A stretch of 64,000 bases of DNA from Branchiostoma floridae (taxonomy: Eukaryota; Chordata; Leptocardii; Amphioxiformes; Branchiostomatidae), in the NCBI RefSeq assembly GCF_000003815.2, contig NC_049979.1, forward strand, positions 8,768,985 through 8,832,984, written 5' to 3'. Of the stretch, positions 11,101 through 22,031 are shown piece by piece. Below the pieces are notes generated by a model, which ran no database searches, was not told the origin of the DNA, and saw nothing but the letters and a program-made list of their open reading frames with translations. Numbering within the stretch: position 1 is the first letter of the stretch; each line of letters starts with the position of its first letter. A program made the position numbers and the translations under genes.

Positions 11101-13489
11101 GATAAGAGTTAAGTGAAATAAATCGATTTCGGGTTAAATGTGGACACTCCTGACGCATTGCCAAGTAAGAAGTAATTTTAGAAATAAGTGCCTTTCCAAC
11201 GGTGCCCGTCTCCACTTCTTTAACCCATGGGCCACACAGCTAACACTGCAGCAGGGAACTAGTCAGTTGATATGTTCCCGTCTTGGTCTACAAAATATTC
11301 GTGTGCATTTCGGGTGGCATACCGAAAAGGCTGATCGTTAACATCAAAAGATATGAACCTACTTTGGTAACTACTTCATTGGATTTTATACGTACGCCCA
11401 CAATTTGTTGGAGAACCACACACATACACGTCCTTGACATCTGATCCGAGAGACAAGACAATATGATACATAAACATGCGTGGGGACTAAAACACGTAAC
11501 ATGGGTAAATTGACGACAATATCTTCACATCCATCCCGGCCGTGCAGGGGCTCCCATTCCGATCCTGCAGAAATTCGAGTGGACGCCAGGGGTCATCACT
11601 TACGGGAACGACGACCGCACGGTGGAGGATGTGGACACGGCTGACGGCTGCGCAGTCCTGTGTCTGCAGGAGAGCACGTTCATCTGCAAGTCCTTCGACT
11701 TCAGGTGAGGCTAAACTGTTAACCGTATCTCTTCAACATGTCTTGCTGTGGCCTGTATTTATCCCGGTGTGGCAAATGTGCAATGAAGGTCTTCAATCAA
11801 AGTAATAAGTAACGGTTACGACTCCTTGATATTGCGCCAAATATCTCATTTGTTTCACATCTCTAATATTATAATACACTGTCACACAACCATCCTTTCC
11901 TTGCTGTGACTAAATACTACCATATAGAAGTCAAACTCTTATAAGACGTTGAACCCTTTAAGTAGATAAGTAGAAATTTAGTTAGAAAAGCCGTCATTTC
12001 GCTTTTCATTCATTTATACATCTCGATCATTTTCCTTCTCTGTAAGTATACACGGCTTGTATCACTGTTTTTGCTTTGTTTGCAGTTAGCTTTCGGTTAT
12101 GATTTCACAGTGAAGAAAAATTCGCACAACTGTCATTGTGGCGGTCCTCTACTGAACTGCCCATCTGCACAACTTCAAGGATCATAAGATACTGCGGTAC
12201 GCCACTGGGCTACAGGCCAACCCTAACTTGATTACCTGCTGGTAACCCTGGAACGGTTCTAAGAAAAACTACGTTAAGTCCGTATGCCAGGCTTTGGACT
12301 CTAAAAGCAGTCTTAAAACTTTAAGTACATCTCTGACATAGGTCTTGTTTTTGTCTCTGCAGGTCGAAGGAGAAAGTGTGCATGTTGAGCAAGGGGAACT
12401 CCTACACGGCTGGGGTGGGGCTGCGGCTGGCTGCTGGGGCGGACCTGTACGAGGTGCTGCCGGGTGAGACACAGACCGATTCCCTGGACCTTTTGTACAT
12501 CGAATTCTCTTTGAAATCTTAGCACGCAGCATGGTGAAACTTAACTTTTCACAAAGTTTCAAGTGATGTTTGTTGTTACATGAACATTCTTTTTCTTCTT
12601 TCAACTTAATACATACATGTTACAAGATGTGTTATTAAAATAATCTGCAGAACGTATTTGAAGTTAAACGCCAATTCCTTTGGAGACCTTCACAGCTGGA
12701 ATGTGGCGTGCACAAAAACTTCTATAAACCTGTGACATATATTACCAATTCACAGATTACATCCCGACCGAAGTTCCCACCACCACGGCAAGGCCCACAG
12801 CTGCTAAGCCCACAGACCCAACCACGCCTGAAGCTGAGGGGCAGGACGACCCAAACGCCGGCGGCCTGCAGGACCAGCCAAGCGCCGTGCCCGTCTCTAC
12901 AAAACGGAATGGCGGCGAGGATAAGACTGATCAGGACAAGGAGACACAAGAAGACGGAGATATGTCCGACGGGAAGGCTAGACGGAAAGACCGCGAGGGT
13001 AGGAGGAAGAAGAAGCGGGGTAAAGAAAACGGTGAAGAGGACAACGGCGGGAAAAATGGAAGGCGCGGACGTAAGAGAGGCAGGCAGGGTAGGCGTAATG
13101 GGGAGAGAAAGAAGAATAGAAGAGGCAAGGGCAGAAATGGCGGCAACGGCAAACGACCATCCAAGAAGATGGACGTCGAAAACACAAACGACGTCACAAA
13201 GACAAGCTCACCGACGACTCCGAAAACAACCGTTCCTCCAAGGCAGACGACTCCAGATCCAGAACCCTACCACACCCCGTCCCCACTGGACAGTGACATT
13301 GACGCCACCGCGGTCGCCATGACGACGGAGATAGTGCCGTCTGACGGTGACCTGTCAGAGACTCCGAACTCTTTACGGGGTGAAGTTGACGATACCCCGG
13401 CTATGGGGGAGGGAAACACTGCTACTGCTGATGCCGGTACAGGAGACGAGCCAGGTGTAGCCGGCAACAATGCGGAAGGTCTGCCGTGA
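8152..13489 (+). CDS. Secreted PAN/apple-domain protein with basic C-terminal tail
   Basis: Coding exons 8152-8206, 11548-11704, 12363-12463 and 12756-13489; phases agree and give 348 residues. Exon 1 starts MTLVFVLVICSAVALETW, a signal peptide. Exons 2 and 3 encode one PAN/apple-like module with cysteines in CAVLCLQESTFICKSFDF and the KVCMLSKGNSYT stretch (about residues 20-100). Exon 4 begins with a Thr/Pro-rich linker, then about 100 residues of almost pure Lys/Arg/Gly/Glu (for example RRKKKRGKENGEEDNGG), then a Thr/Pro/acidic tail ending NNAEGLP. PAN modules bind proteins or carbohydrates; the basic tail would suit binding to heparan sulfate or another polyanion, which is inference. I know no named orthologue. 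Intron 1 is over 3.3 kb and holds two repeats. Confidence 0.8.
9941..10120. mobile_element. Inverted-repeat element with CCAAGCAGATGTTGGGA ends
   Basis: Left end TCTCCAAGCAGATGTTGGGA at 9941-9960; right end TCCCAACATCTGCTTGGGAT at 10101-10120. These are inverted copies of each other with about 140 bp between. The CTCCAAGCAGA terminus is shared with the hairpin at 2709-2830 and the element at 37096-37295. It lies in intron 1 of the PAN-domain gene. Confidence 0.65.
10136..10275. repeat. CGCGAA-rich dispersed repeat (copy 1)
   Basis: Contains ACTGTAAATGCATTTAAG, several TTCGCGG or CCGCGAA motifs, and the core CATAGACTGCAGTCTAATACC. A longer copy in the opposite orientation is at 48106-48315 with the same order of motifs. 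Non-coding. Confidence 0.7.
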
Positions 13490-13974
13490 GCTTGTACCTT
13501 ATCTGTAGCCTGTGCTAGGAAACTTTTTACTTATCGACATGGTGATAATTTCAAACGTTAAAAATATTTTGTTAATAGATTATGCCTTCCAGGCGGGGAA
13601 AACGAAAGAATACACTTACTTCTGTGTAACGGCCAAGAGCTGAGCTTGTTAAGGGAAGAAATTAAAGATAGACTTTCCTGCATCAAGTACTAGTACTCTA
13701 CAAGAGGAAAAATCCAGCCTCTACGACTTATTAAAGACGTAGTAGTAGTAGAAGGGAGGAAAATACCTCCTCTGATATTACTAGTAATGTATTCTACTAT
13801 GTATTGTGCAAAGTGTGCATGTAAAGTTGTACCACAATCTAGTAAAGAGATGTGACTACTCATTTGACTAGGTCTGTTTGGACTTGATTGACATTGATTT
13901 AATTACAAGCCTAAGTAGGACAGTTAAATTAACCAATTAACTTGCATTGGCCTACATGGCCGAGGTCATCGACA

Positions 13975-13980
13975 AATAAA
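13975..13980 (+). other. Polyadenylation signal of PAN-domain gene
   Basis: AATAAA about 490 bases downstream of the TGA stop at 13487-13489, in an AT-rich context. Confidence 0.5.
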
Positions 13981-14142
13981 GGAAAATTGTTCTTTTGTCA
14001 ATACCTGCTAATAGGTGGGGACTCCACTTGCTGTGTATGGCTGAAATGTGATTTGACAAATTTGTATGCTCGAATTATCACTGGTTAATGACCTGGCCAA
14101 AATAAAGGATAGATGCCTTTTCCCACGCCCATAATTAAGTAA

Positions 14143-14242
14143 NNNNNNNNNNNNNNNNNNNNNNNNNNNNNNNNNNNNNNNNNNNNNNNNNNNNNNNNNN
14201 NNNNNNNNNNNNNNNNNNNNNNNNNNNNNNNNNNNNNNNNNN
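14143..14242. other. Assembly gap (100 N)
   Basis: A run of 100 N between the two convergent genes; the real length is unknown. Confidence 0.98.
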
Positions 14243-14812
14243 GTAATCCCATGACATGAAAAGTTGATTAATTTATGTACAAGCTCAGCAACATACACTT
14301 TCCTGGGTAAAATTATGTAGATAGACATGGAAACCAACACGACTTTGCAAAAGTAGACTTATAGTTTGAAGTTTCCTTGACTGTTGTCCACAGAAACAGT
14401 CTCAAAAACATGGTTGAACGTTTAAAATACAACACAGTATGCAACTTTTTCAACACTACCTATCCTTGCATCAGTGATTTTGCATTCATGTGAGAATCAC
14501 TTGTAGCTGCCACAAAAGCTTTCAATGCAAAGATAGATCTCACTTTACTTCTGAACATGGCAGTTTTCAGTTTACAACATGGCAAGGCACATGGCTTTAT
14601 TTTCGACAATAGAAACTTTTTCTATCACTAAAACCTTGTAAGCAACAGGAACATGGCCTCAAAAGCATAACTCAGTAGGAAGAGAGTTAAGATACACAAC
14701 TGGTAGGAAGAGGGTTATGAGTCCTCAAACTCACGAAGAAGTTCCTTTATCAAACTTTGCTTTTCTTCCTTCCCCTTTCCTAACACTTCAGCTTTTGAGC
14801 ACATACATTGTA

Positions 14813-14818
14813 TTTATT
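14813..14818 (-). other. Polyadenylation signal of RBM4-like gene
   Basis: TTTATT on the plus strand, that is AATAAA on the minus strand, about 390 bases beyond the proposed stop codon. Confidence 0.4.
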
Positions 14819-15205
14819 TTTTCTTGCTGAATGTTACAGCTTGTGAAAAGCTGGCAACATCGCACAGAGCTGGTTTTCATGGTCCTGCTGACTCAGTTGT
14901 GTTGAGATCTGTGTCCAGTTTCCCATCTCTGCCTCGCAGTACTGAAGGAAATAACAAAGACATACATTCTGTATCATTGCTAACATGTATCAGAAAAACC
15001 ATCTGAATGACATTATCAATAACAAAGAAGCAGAAATTTGACTTCTTTCACCAAAATAAAACTAGAATTTCCAGGGCAAGACCTTCCTTCTCTTATAAAA
15101 TTGCCTCAAGCATTAACACATGCATCCTACCTGGACGATCATTAAGGTCCTGTAAACTCTCTGATGTTGGTGGTTCTCCATCCGACCAAGGGGGTTAAAC
15201 CAGGC

Positions 15206-18200
15206 TTACTGGGCCACCCTTCTGTCCTCTAGTCCACGTAGTAAGGATACCAACTGTGCTGATACCATGGGGGTGTCCTTCTTCAGATTTGGTCTGCAAG
15301 TGAAACAAAGAACACAAAGGTTAGGGATTGTTACCTCTTGGACCGGGTGGTCCTGCTACTAGACAGGCTGGCACAAACCGAGTTCATACAACTACTGGGA
15401 GGCAGACAGTAGATGCAAGTTTGTAACATCCCCCAAAACAGCATGAGAAGAATTCTGCGGTGTTCAAAACTTTCAAAGTTTGCTCAGGCTAGTCGAATGC
15501 TTCAGATCACCCGGTGAGAAGGGAGTTGTGATTCAGCATTTGAAGATTCCTTACAATTTTTGTTTGTTTACAATATACTGAAATTTGTATCCCATGTGAC
15601 AACCACCAGTAATACAGTTTAAAATAAAACAAAAAGTAGAAATATGTCCGCTCCAAGACGCCATTGGTAACCACCATGGAGGTAATTGGAGAATTTCACA
15701 TTTACGGTTTGTAAGGAATAAGAGGTCAAAGGAATAGAGTTATTTAGACTTCCAATGGCAGCCTGAAGGTGGTCTAATCAAGAATAAGAGGTTCTTAACA
15801 CTGCCTGCGATATGTGCAGAGGTACTGCCACGCGAGGGATAACTAACCCTGCCCGACACGACCGGGACCTGAACCTTTGCACGAGGCTTGCAGTGTTAGG
15901 TCAGAAAGCAGCTCGCAGTGTCGGTGTTAAATATACTGTATGGTAACACGTTCATCAAGCAAAGAACAACGAACGCGAGGGTCACGGTTCATGGGGTACC
16001 TGTTGCCTTGCACGCACACGAGTCCTCAGCCACCAGACGAAAATTCCTCGCCAGCATCCTCGATGAAAATTTGCCGGTTGATTCCCAGAAACCCGCAAGA
16101 AGGTTCGAATGCACTCTTCCTGCAGGTTCTGCTATAAACCCTGTTGGAGTTTCAATCTCAGGGAGAGCATTTACAATTCACAGAATGTCAACACGTGGAG
16201 CTCTTGGCTCTAGATCACTCTGGGATACTNNNNNNNNNNNNNNNNNNNNNNNNNNNNNNNNNNNNNNNNNNNNNNNNNNNNNNNNNNNNNNNNNNACATG
16301 GGAACAGAAGAAGGTGTGCCTATTGTGCTGGGTCCTAACCTGTGTTTGCTTTCAGACAGCCTGCAAGGTGCAGGGTTGACAGGTTGTCCCATGGAAGGAG
16401 AAAAGGGAAGACATGGTTACTGGTGCTGGTCTGTATTTTTTACACCCACATAGAAACCCCTTTCAACCTTTTGCCACTATGTCAAGTACCTAGTCTAACC
16501 CACTTCACATACTTAGATTTAACAATTTCATGGCTCAACATTTTACTTCTGTTTCCCCTGGTGTCATATTAGGGTTTATATTCAAGCTATCACTGAAAAT
16601 ATACTTACTACTAAGACCAGTAAAACCCTAATAGGAAAACAAGCCTAGCTTCAGCAACTTGGCTGGTGCTCAAGCTATTGTTTAAAGCCTTGATGCGGAC
16701 ATGTGAAAGCAGCAAATAAGTTACACAACAGAACCTCTGTGCAACATAGGAAGGGTGAAGCAGCAGCGGTGAGCGTGACACTTAGCCTGTTACACAGCGC
16801 AGAATCCCCTTTCTATGAATTAATTCCAACAGAGGTGACATAATTAACAGGATAAAAACTACAAAGATTTCACCACAGCTCTCCCACAACCCTCAACACC
16901 CAATGTCAGACTCAGATTAAAGACTTGGTTTTCACGCTCTTATTCTTAATCATATATTATCAATTTGTGGATATCATCAATGGTTCTTGATATAAATTTT
17001 GTCTTTGTGTCAAGTGATGCAGTTTTGGATCACTAAACAGCACCAGATTTAGCTTTTCATTAAAATTCTGCAGTAAGACAATTCCCTGCAGTGGAACAGA
17101 CTACAGACACTGAATAATCAAACATGAGCAAAACCCACCTCTCATAGTACCTGCCAAGATGACAACCAAAAGAAAAACAAAAGTATAATTAGTAACAAGG
17201 CACTTACATTTCACTGAATTCTCCTGCAGTACGATTTCAAGTGATTTTCCCTTCTTTGAAAATTATACTTGAGAATCACCTTTGTTTAACACCACCACCT
17301 CGTAAAATAACATTTCTGCAGAAGAAAACTATGTTGCTAGGATGAATCATTGTGCTACTTTTACCACCCAAATCATCCCTTCCCACCCAATTACTAGACT
17401 TACCCAGGTTCTTTTAGGCAAGGAGCCATTTCACAGTGCAATGTGACTGTCACACCCATTTACAGTTACTTCTATAAGTTTTAAGACAGTTCTTTGTATC
17501 ACCCAGCACTACCTTCAACCCTAATCATTATCTTACATTATTGTTGGGATCACTATGGTGGAGACTCACCTATCCCTGTATCTGTCATATACCGGATCCA
17601 TGTAGCGCATCCTGTAGTAATAGTCAGGAGGGGGAGGCGGCAGTCTCCGCTGCATGTAGTCTCCGTACCGATCTCCCCGGTCCCGGTCATACCCGTCATC
17701 GTACGCAGGTGGGGGTGGACCACGGCCACCGCCAACACCACCGCTAGAGGCGTAAATTAAGTCTTTAAGATACAACAGTCTCCTACTTAACTTGTGTTTT
17801 TAAGCTAGTCTCTGCTAGTTTTTCTTGTTTCAGAACTATTGATGACATTTATGTTATGATTTAAACTTTGATTTAAACAGAAAGGAATACTGGTAAGCCA
17901 AAATGTCTTTGGCGCTCCAAATGACATAGCAAGGTTTCGAGGCCACTTGCTCCTATTCCAGTTGATGTGAGTCTATGTAATAAGAAACAGAAAATCAGAT
18001 GAAGATGAGATGCCTACCCGCCCCTGCCTCTCTTCCCCCCGTCTGTAGGGCAGTCTCTGGACCAGTGGCCCATCTTGCCACATCTGTAGCACTCTCCCCG
18101 GCTCCCCTGGCCTGGTTGTGTGCGCACCTTACTCTTGGACATCTACACAAGCAACAGGGAAACACAATGAGATTACTCATCATCCTATGCTAAATCACAT

Positions 18201-19111
18201 AACACAAAAACTGTACATCAAAACAAAGATTACATCGCAAAAAGCAGTAATTTAAAAAAAAAATTATAACATATCATTCATCAATAACTCCAAAGGTTAA
18301 AAACAAAATGGTATCAAAATGCTAGATAACATAACTATGTTACATAAGGGGGCACACCCCAGTTTATTTGGGGTTTCAAATGGTGGCGGCACACCCTGAA
18401 GTCTAGCGACCATCTCTTCCAGGGAATTATCCTGAAACAAATAGCTGGTTATGGGGTGAGAGGATATTCCTTCAGCTACAACACCAACTGAGTTTCTATC
18501 CTTCAACTTCTTTAATTTTGAAAAAATTATAGGGAAAAACCATTATTTTCATGTCAAAAATGATGCACAAAATCGGGCATTTTCGCATTGGATAAAACAG
18601 ATGAAGCAGATTTTTCCGGCAAGCACGACTGATACTGCCAGAAAGAGGAAAGTCTAAAGAGTAATCCAGCCAATTATGAAGAAAATTCTAGTACTACTGT
18701 ACACTGTACCTCAACAGTGATTCTTGTTCCCATCCATTCAGTGTTGGTCAACGCCTTGATGGCATCATTAGCATCCTGCTCATTATCCATATGCTGCAAC
18801 AAAAATGACATACATGATGAAACACTTTCAAATCGATTTTTTATGGAGAGAAGTACTACTTTTCATACATGAAGACATGACATTGCTTGTGATATGTTGA
18901 AAACTGTAGACACAGACTATTCTATCATCTTTTCAGATAATCTTTAAATCTGCACTGATCTGGAATATGGATTCTGTAATCAACTTACCACAAAGCCATA
19001 GTTCTTGATAATGTCACACTCATTTACTTTGCCGAATTTCTCGAACAAGTCCTGCAAGTCTTTCTTCCGAGCAGGCTGTGGCACATTTCCCACATATAAC
19101 TTGGTCGTCAT
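15206..19111 (-). CDS. RBM4/lark-like RNA-binding protein, one RRM plus CCHC zinc knuckle
   Basis: Coding exons in transcript order: 19111-18989, 18793-18710, 18142-18018, 17743-17570, 15293-15206; phases agree and give 197 residues. RRM: RNP2-like [11 protein letters not shown] near residue 4 and RNP1-like KNYGFVHM at the exon 1/2 junction. Zinc knuckle [14 protein letters not shown] in exon 3. Then a Gly/Pro-rich region and a Tyr/Arg/Asp-rich stretch ([17 protein letters not shown]). The [15 protein letters not shown] signature and the knuckle place it with RBM4/lark, which regulate splicing and translation. Family members usually have two RRMs; only one is seen here, which also resembles SRSF3/7. 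The last exon is supported by phase and a stop codon only. A 66-N gap and the long 17570-15293 intron could hide another exon. A 5' UTR exon with donor lies at about 20019. Confidence 0.85.
16230..16295. other. Assembly gap (66 N)
   Basis: A run of 66 N in the last intron of the RBM4-like gene. Confidence 0.98.
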
Positions 19112-20018
19112 CTCACCTGTGAAGACAAACAAAATATAACCATGAATTCAGTGACAGTTTGTATGTGTTTCACTTACAGTATTATATCAGAAGCAATTGA
19201 GGCAATGAGGCTACAGTAATGTATGAATTCTTTTAATCCGACCATATTGCAGCAACTCCTTTTTGTTGCAAAGCAGTCTGTGTTCGGTGTAAGCCATATT
19301 TCTATAATGTCTGATGGTTTGCCAGGAGACTTTTTACCATGGTGGATTTGAAACTACCCATGTTATCACACATAAAAAGGTTTAGACTAAATGACTGCTA
19401 CAAAGGTAGATTTTTTGGTACATTTCCTTTAGACTTTCACTGAAAACACATTGTTTAATTTTTTATCTGCTCCATTATAAAGTAAGGGAATGATTCAAAA
19501 TCAATCAAATGATACTTGACTTGACTCAAGTGATACACTTGACTTGATAGAGTAATTTAGTAATCTACTGGGGGTACAAACTGAAAGGATTGATGCTGCT
19601 ATACATTCAAGATCTGACTCTAGACACCATTCAGACAATGTCAATATTTGATGGTTGCAGCTAAACAAGCTAGTCTTCTTGGTGATCAAGTAACTATTAT
19701 AAATGCTGTTGACTTTTTGCACATGAGACAGTGTTGCATGATGGGAGATCAGGGGATTAGCATGTCAAAGCTGCCCTGCGCCTGCAGCACCTGCTCGTGT
19801 GTTTCACACAAAATTTACGCTTTATTCGTGTCCGAGAACATCATTCGCATCAACATCCATGTAAGACATCTCATACGCTCAGCTCATATACTAGTACATC
19901 TGCAACAGGGACCGACGAGCGGGCACAGCGTGCAGCGCCACGGGACGCCGTATATGTCTCACGAATTTTGACACAAACCCTGACACACACAAAGACGGTC
20001 TCACTTTCAACACCTCAC

Positions 20019-20738
20019 CTTTGCTACTGTTCCGCCCAGGGAATGGCCTACCACGGTTGAACGACATCCTACCTTCTGTGGAAGCGCGGAATGCTTAAGA
20101 ATGCCTGAACTACCCCTTACACCGCGAAAAAAAACGCGAAAATTCCCCTGAAGCAAACCCTTTCCACACTCGCTAGACTCGGCAAAATGGCGGTACTGCT
20201 AACCACGTGACATTGGGAGGCAAGCAGATCATCTAGTTAAAGTACTTCTGATTGGTCCAATTTTCAACAAATTTCCTGAACCATTCCTGTTGACCAATCA
20301 CGTGTAAGGTAACAGAATAGTAGTGTAGAATATACCATCCAAAGAGTAATTAGGAATTAGACCTGTTCATTAAAAATTGCTCATATGAGCCATCTAATCA
20401 TTCTACTGCATACATCACGTATGTATTGAACTAAATTCTGTTAAGAGTACCTCAAATAATATTGTTGTTTTCAGTGTATGGTATGTAAGGTGTACACTAG
20501 AAATTATCTTCCCTATGATATGAATGTAGCATTCTAAAATGGCTGTCTGAAAACCATAGTAACCTGTGTAATCGATCTAGTCCACTTCGTATCTGTACAG
20601 CAAATCCGCCAGTATTTCCCTCTGTCAAGGCAGAAACTCTCTGTGTGTGAATATCAAGATCGACAGAAACTTATTGTGTTCTCCCAAGGACATTATCGTT
20701 CATATAACGTCCTTCATTCTCCTGAATCTGACGCAGAC
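20019..20738. promoter_or_regulatory. Shared 5' region between RBM4-like gene and DNAAF4
   Basis: On the minus strand a splice donor GTGAGG (20018-20013) follows AGCAAAG, which fits a non-coding first exon of the RBM4-like gene from 20019 upward; the start codon is in the next exon (acceptor at 19117). The two genes are head-to-head with about 600 bp between this exon and the DNAAF4 start, so a bidirectional promoter is plausible. No TATA box is evident. The DNAAF4 frame is open upstream to 20643, adding 32 unsupported codons. Confidence 0.5.
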
Positions 20739-22031
20739 ATGCCGATCACCGTGAAAGACTACACTTGGGAAGAGACTGAGACGTCTGTGTTCATCACAGT
20801 CCCGCTCAAGGGCGTACAGGCGAGGAAGACAGATATATTCTCCACAGACAAATACATCAAGGTGAACTACCCTCCCTACTTGTTTGAGGTTGACCTGTTC
20901 GCACCCGTGGTGGATGATAAAAGCACGGCTCAGGTGGGAAATGGCACAGTCGTCTTCAAGCTTGTCAAGAAAGACCCCGGTATCTGGACCCAGCTTGCAG
21001 CGTCTGATGCTGGTGACAAGAAAGCTATGATAGAGAAGAGAGAGAAGGAGATTGAGAAGGCGCAACAGAGAGCAGAAGAACAAAAGAAAGCTGCAGCAGA
21101 ACGGAAGAGACAGGAACAGAAGTACGCACTTCGTGAGCAGATGAGACTAGAGGAAGAGGAAAGGAGAAGGGTTGAAAATGCAAAGAAAGCTGAGCGTGAG
21201 CAGGCGATGACTGAGCTGGAAACTTGGAAACAGCAGCAAGTTCAGAGTGAAATTATTAAGAGGGATGAGAATCAAGTCAAGCCTGAGAAACTAGAGCGAA
21301 GAAATGAGGTGGCTAAAGAGGAAGGGCAGAAGCTACCAGTCAGTGCACATACAGCGCAAAAGATTGAACCTGCCAAAAAAAAGGAGCAGACTGCTAAAAG
21401 TAAGTTGTCCATGTTTGATGATGATGATGCCAACATTCCAGCTATCAGGTCCAAAGGGAAGATTGAGGTTTCCTTTACACCAAGGGTCTTCCCAACCCCT
21501 GTGAGGGAATCTAAGCTTCATGAGGAGGAGGAGTGGCTGAAGAAGCAGACAGAAGCCATGCGGGCTGCTGAGATCGATGATCCAAACTTAAGTGAGGAAG
21601 AGAAAAATCCCCTGTGGCTGAAGGAAAAGGGCGACGGATTTTACAAGTCTGGGAACGTCCTTGCCGCCGTGAATGCATACTCACAAGCTATCCGAATGGA
21701 CAGTAAGATGCCAGCTCTCTATTCCAATAGAGCTGCCTGTCACCTGCAGATCAGGAACTTTCACAAAGCTGCGCAGGACAGCTCTCGGGCACTGGAGCTG
21801 TTGACCCCTCCTGTACCTGCGAACGCAGCAGCCAGGTGTAAAGCCCACGTGAGGAGAGGCACGTCTCTCTGTCAGCTGGAGATGTATGTTGAAGGTTTGA
21901 TGGACTATGAAGCAGCACTGAAAATTGATCCCAAGAATGAGACTCTTGCACAAGATGCTGAAAGAATTCGGCAAATCATACAGGGTAGCACTGGCAAGAA
22001 TGACAATGACGCATTAGAATCATTAGATTAG
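20739..22031 (+). CDS. DNAAF4: Dynein axonemal assembly factor 4 (DYX1C1), single exon
   Basis: Cytoplasmic co-chaperone that works with HSP90/HSP70-type chaperones to pre-assemble the dynein arms of motile cilia. The 430-residue frame starts MPITVKDYTWEETETSVF, matching the vertebrate N-terminus (I chose this ATG over the in-frame one at 20643). Residues 1-90 form a CS (p23-like) domain; about 105-190 is a Lys/Glu/Arg/Gln-rich coiled coil with the QKYALREQMRLEEEERRR stretch typical of the family; about 285-410 is a TPR block (NPLWLKEKGDGFYKSGN, AVNAYSQAIRMD, ALYSNRAACHLQ). Length matches human DYX1C1 (420). No splice sites interrupt it, although the human gene has many exons. AATAAA follows at 22289-22294. 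Confidence 0.96.
   Translation: MPITVKDYTWEETETSVFITVPLKGVQARKTDIFSTDKYIKVNYPPYLFEVDLFAPVVDDKSTAQVGNGTVVFKLVKKDPGIWTQLAASDAGDKKAMIEKREKEIEKAQQRAEEQKKAAAERKRQEQKYALREQMRLEEEERRRVENAKKAEREQAMTELETWKQQQVQSEIIKRDENQVKPEKLERRNEVAKEEGQKLPVSAHTAQKIEPAKKKEQTAKSKLSMFDDDDANIPAIRSKGKIEVSFTPRVFPTPVRESKLHEEEEWLKKQTEAMRAAEIDDPNLSEEEKNPLWLKEKGDGFYKSGNVLAAVNAYSQAIRMDSKMPALYSNRAACHLQIRNFHKAAQDSSRALELLTPPVPANAAARCKAHVRRGTSLCQLEMYVEGLMDYEAALKIDPKNETLAQDAERIRQIIQGSTGKNDNDALESLD

Larger units (their letters stand above)
13490..15205. other. 3' UTRs of two convergent genes and spacer, with gap
   Basis: The PAN gene 3' UTR probably ends after AATAAA at 13975-13980. The minus-strand RBM4-like gene's 3' UTR probably ends near TTTATT at 14813-14818 (AATAAA on minus). 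Between them lies a 100-N gap (14143-14242). No convincing exon seen. A weak inverted repeat of AGAGG/CCTCT motifs lies near 13690-13790. Confidence 0.55.

Noticed and set aside
12708-13322. 204-codon open frame overlapping the PAN protein tail
   Set aside because: It is another frame over the same purine-rich exon. The chosen frame joins in phase to the PAN exons and ends with a stop that fits.
13685-13800. Possible inverted repeat downstream of the PAN gene
   Set aside because: Only short AGAGG/CCTCC and ACTAGT motifs pair; arms are too weak to call an element.
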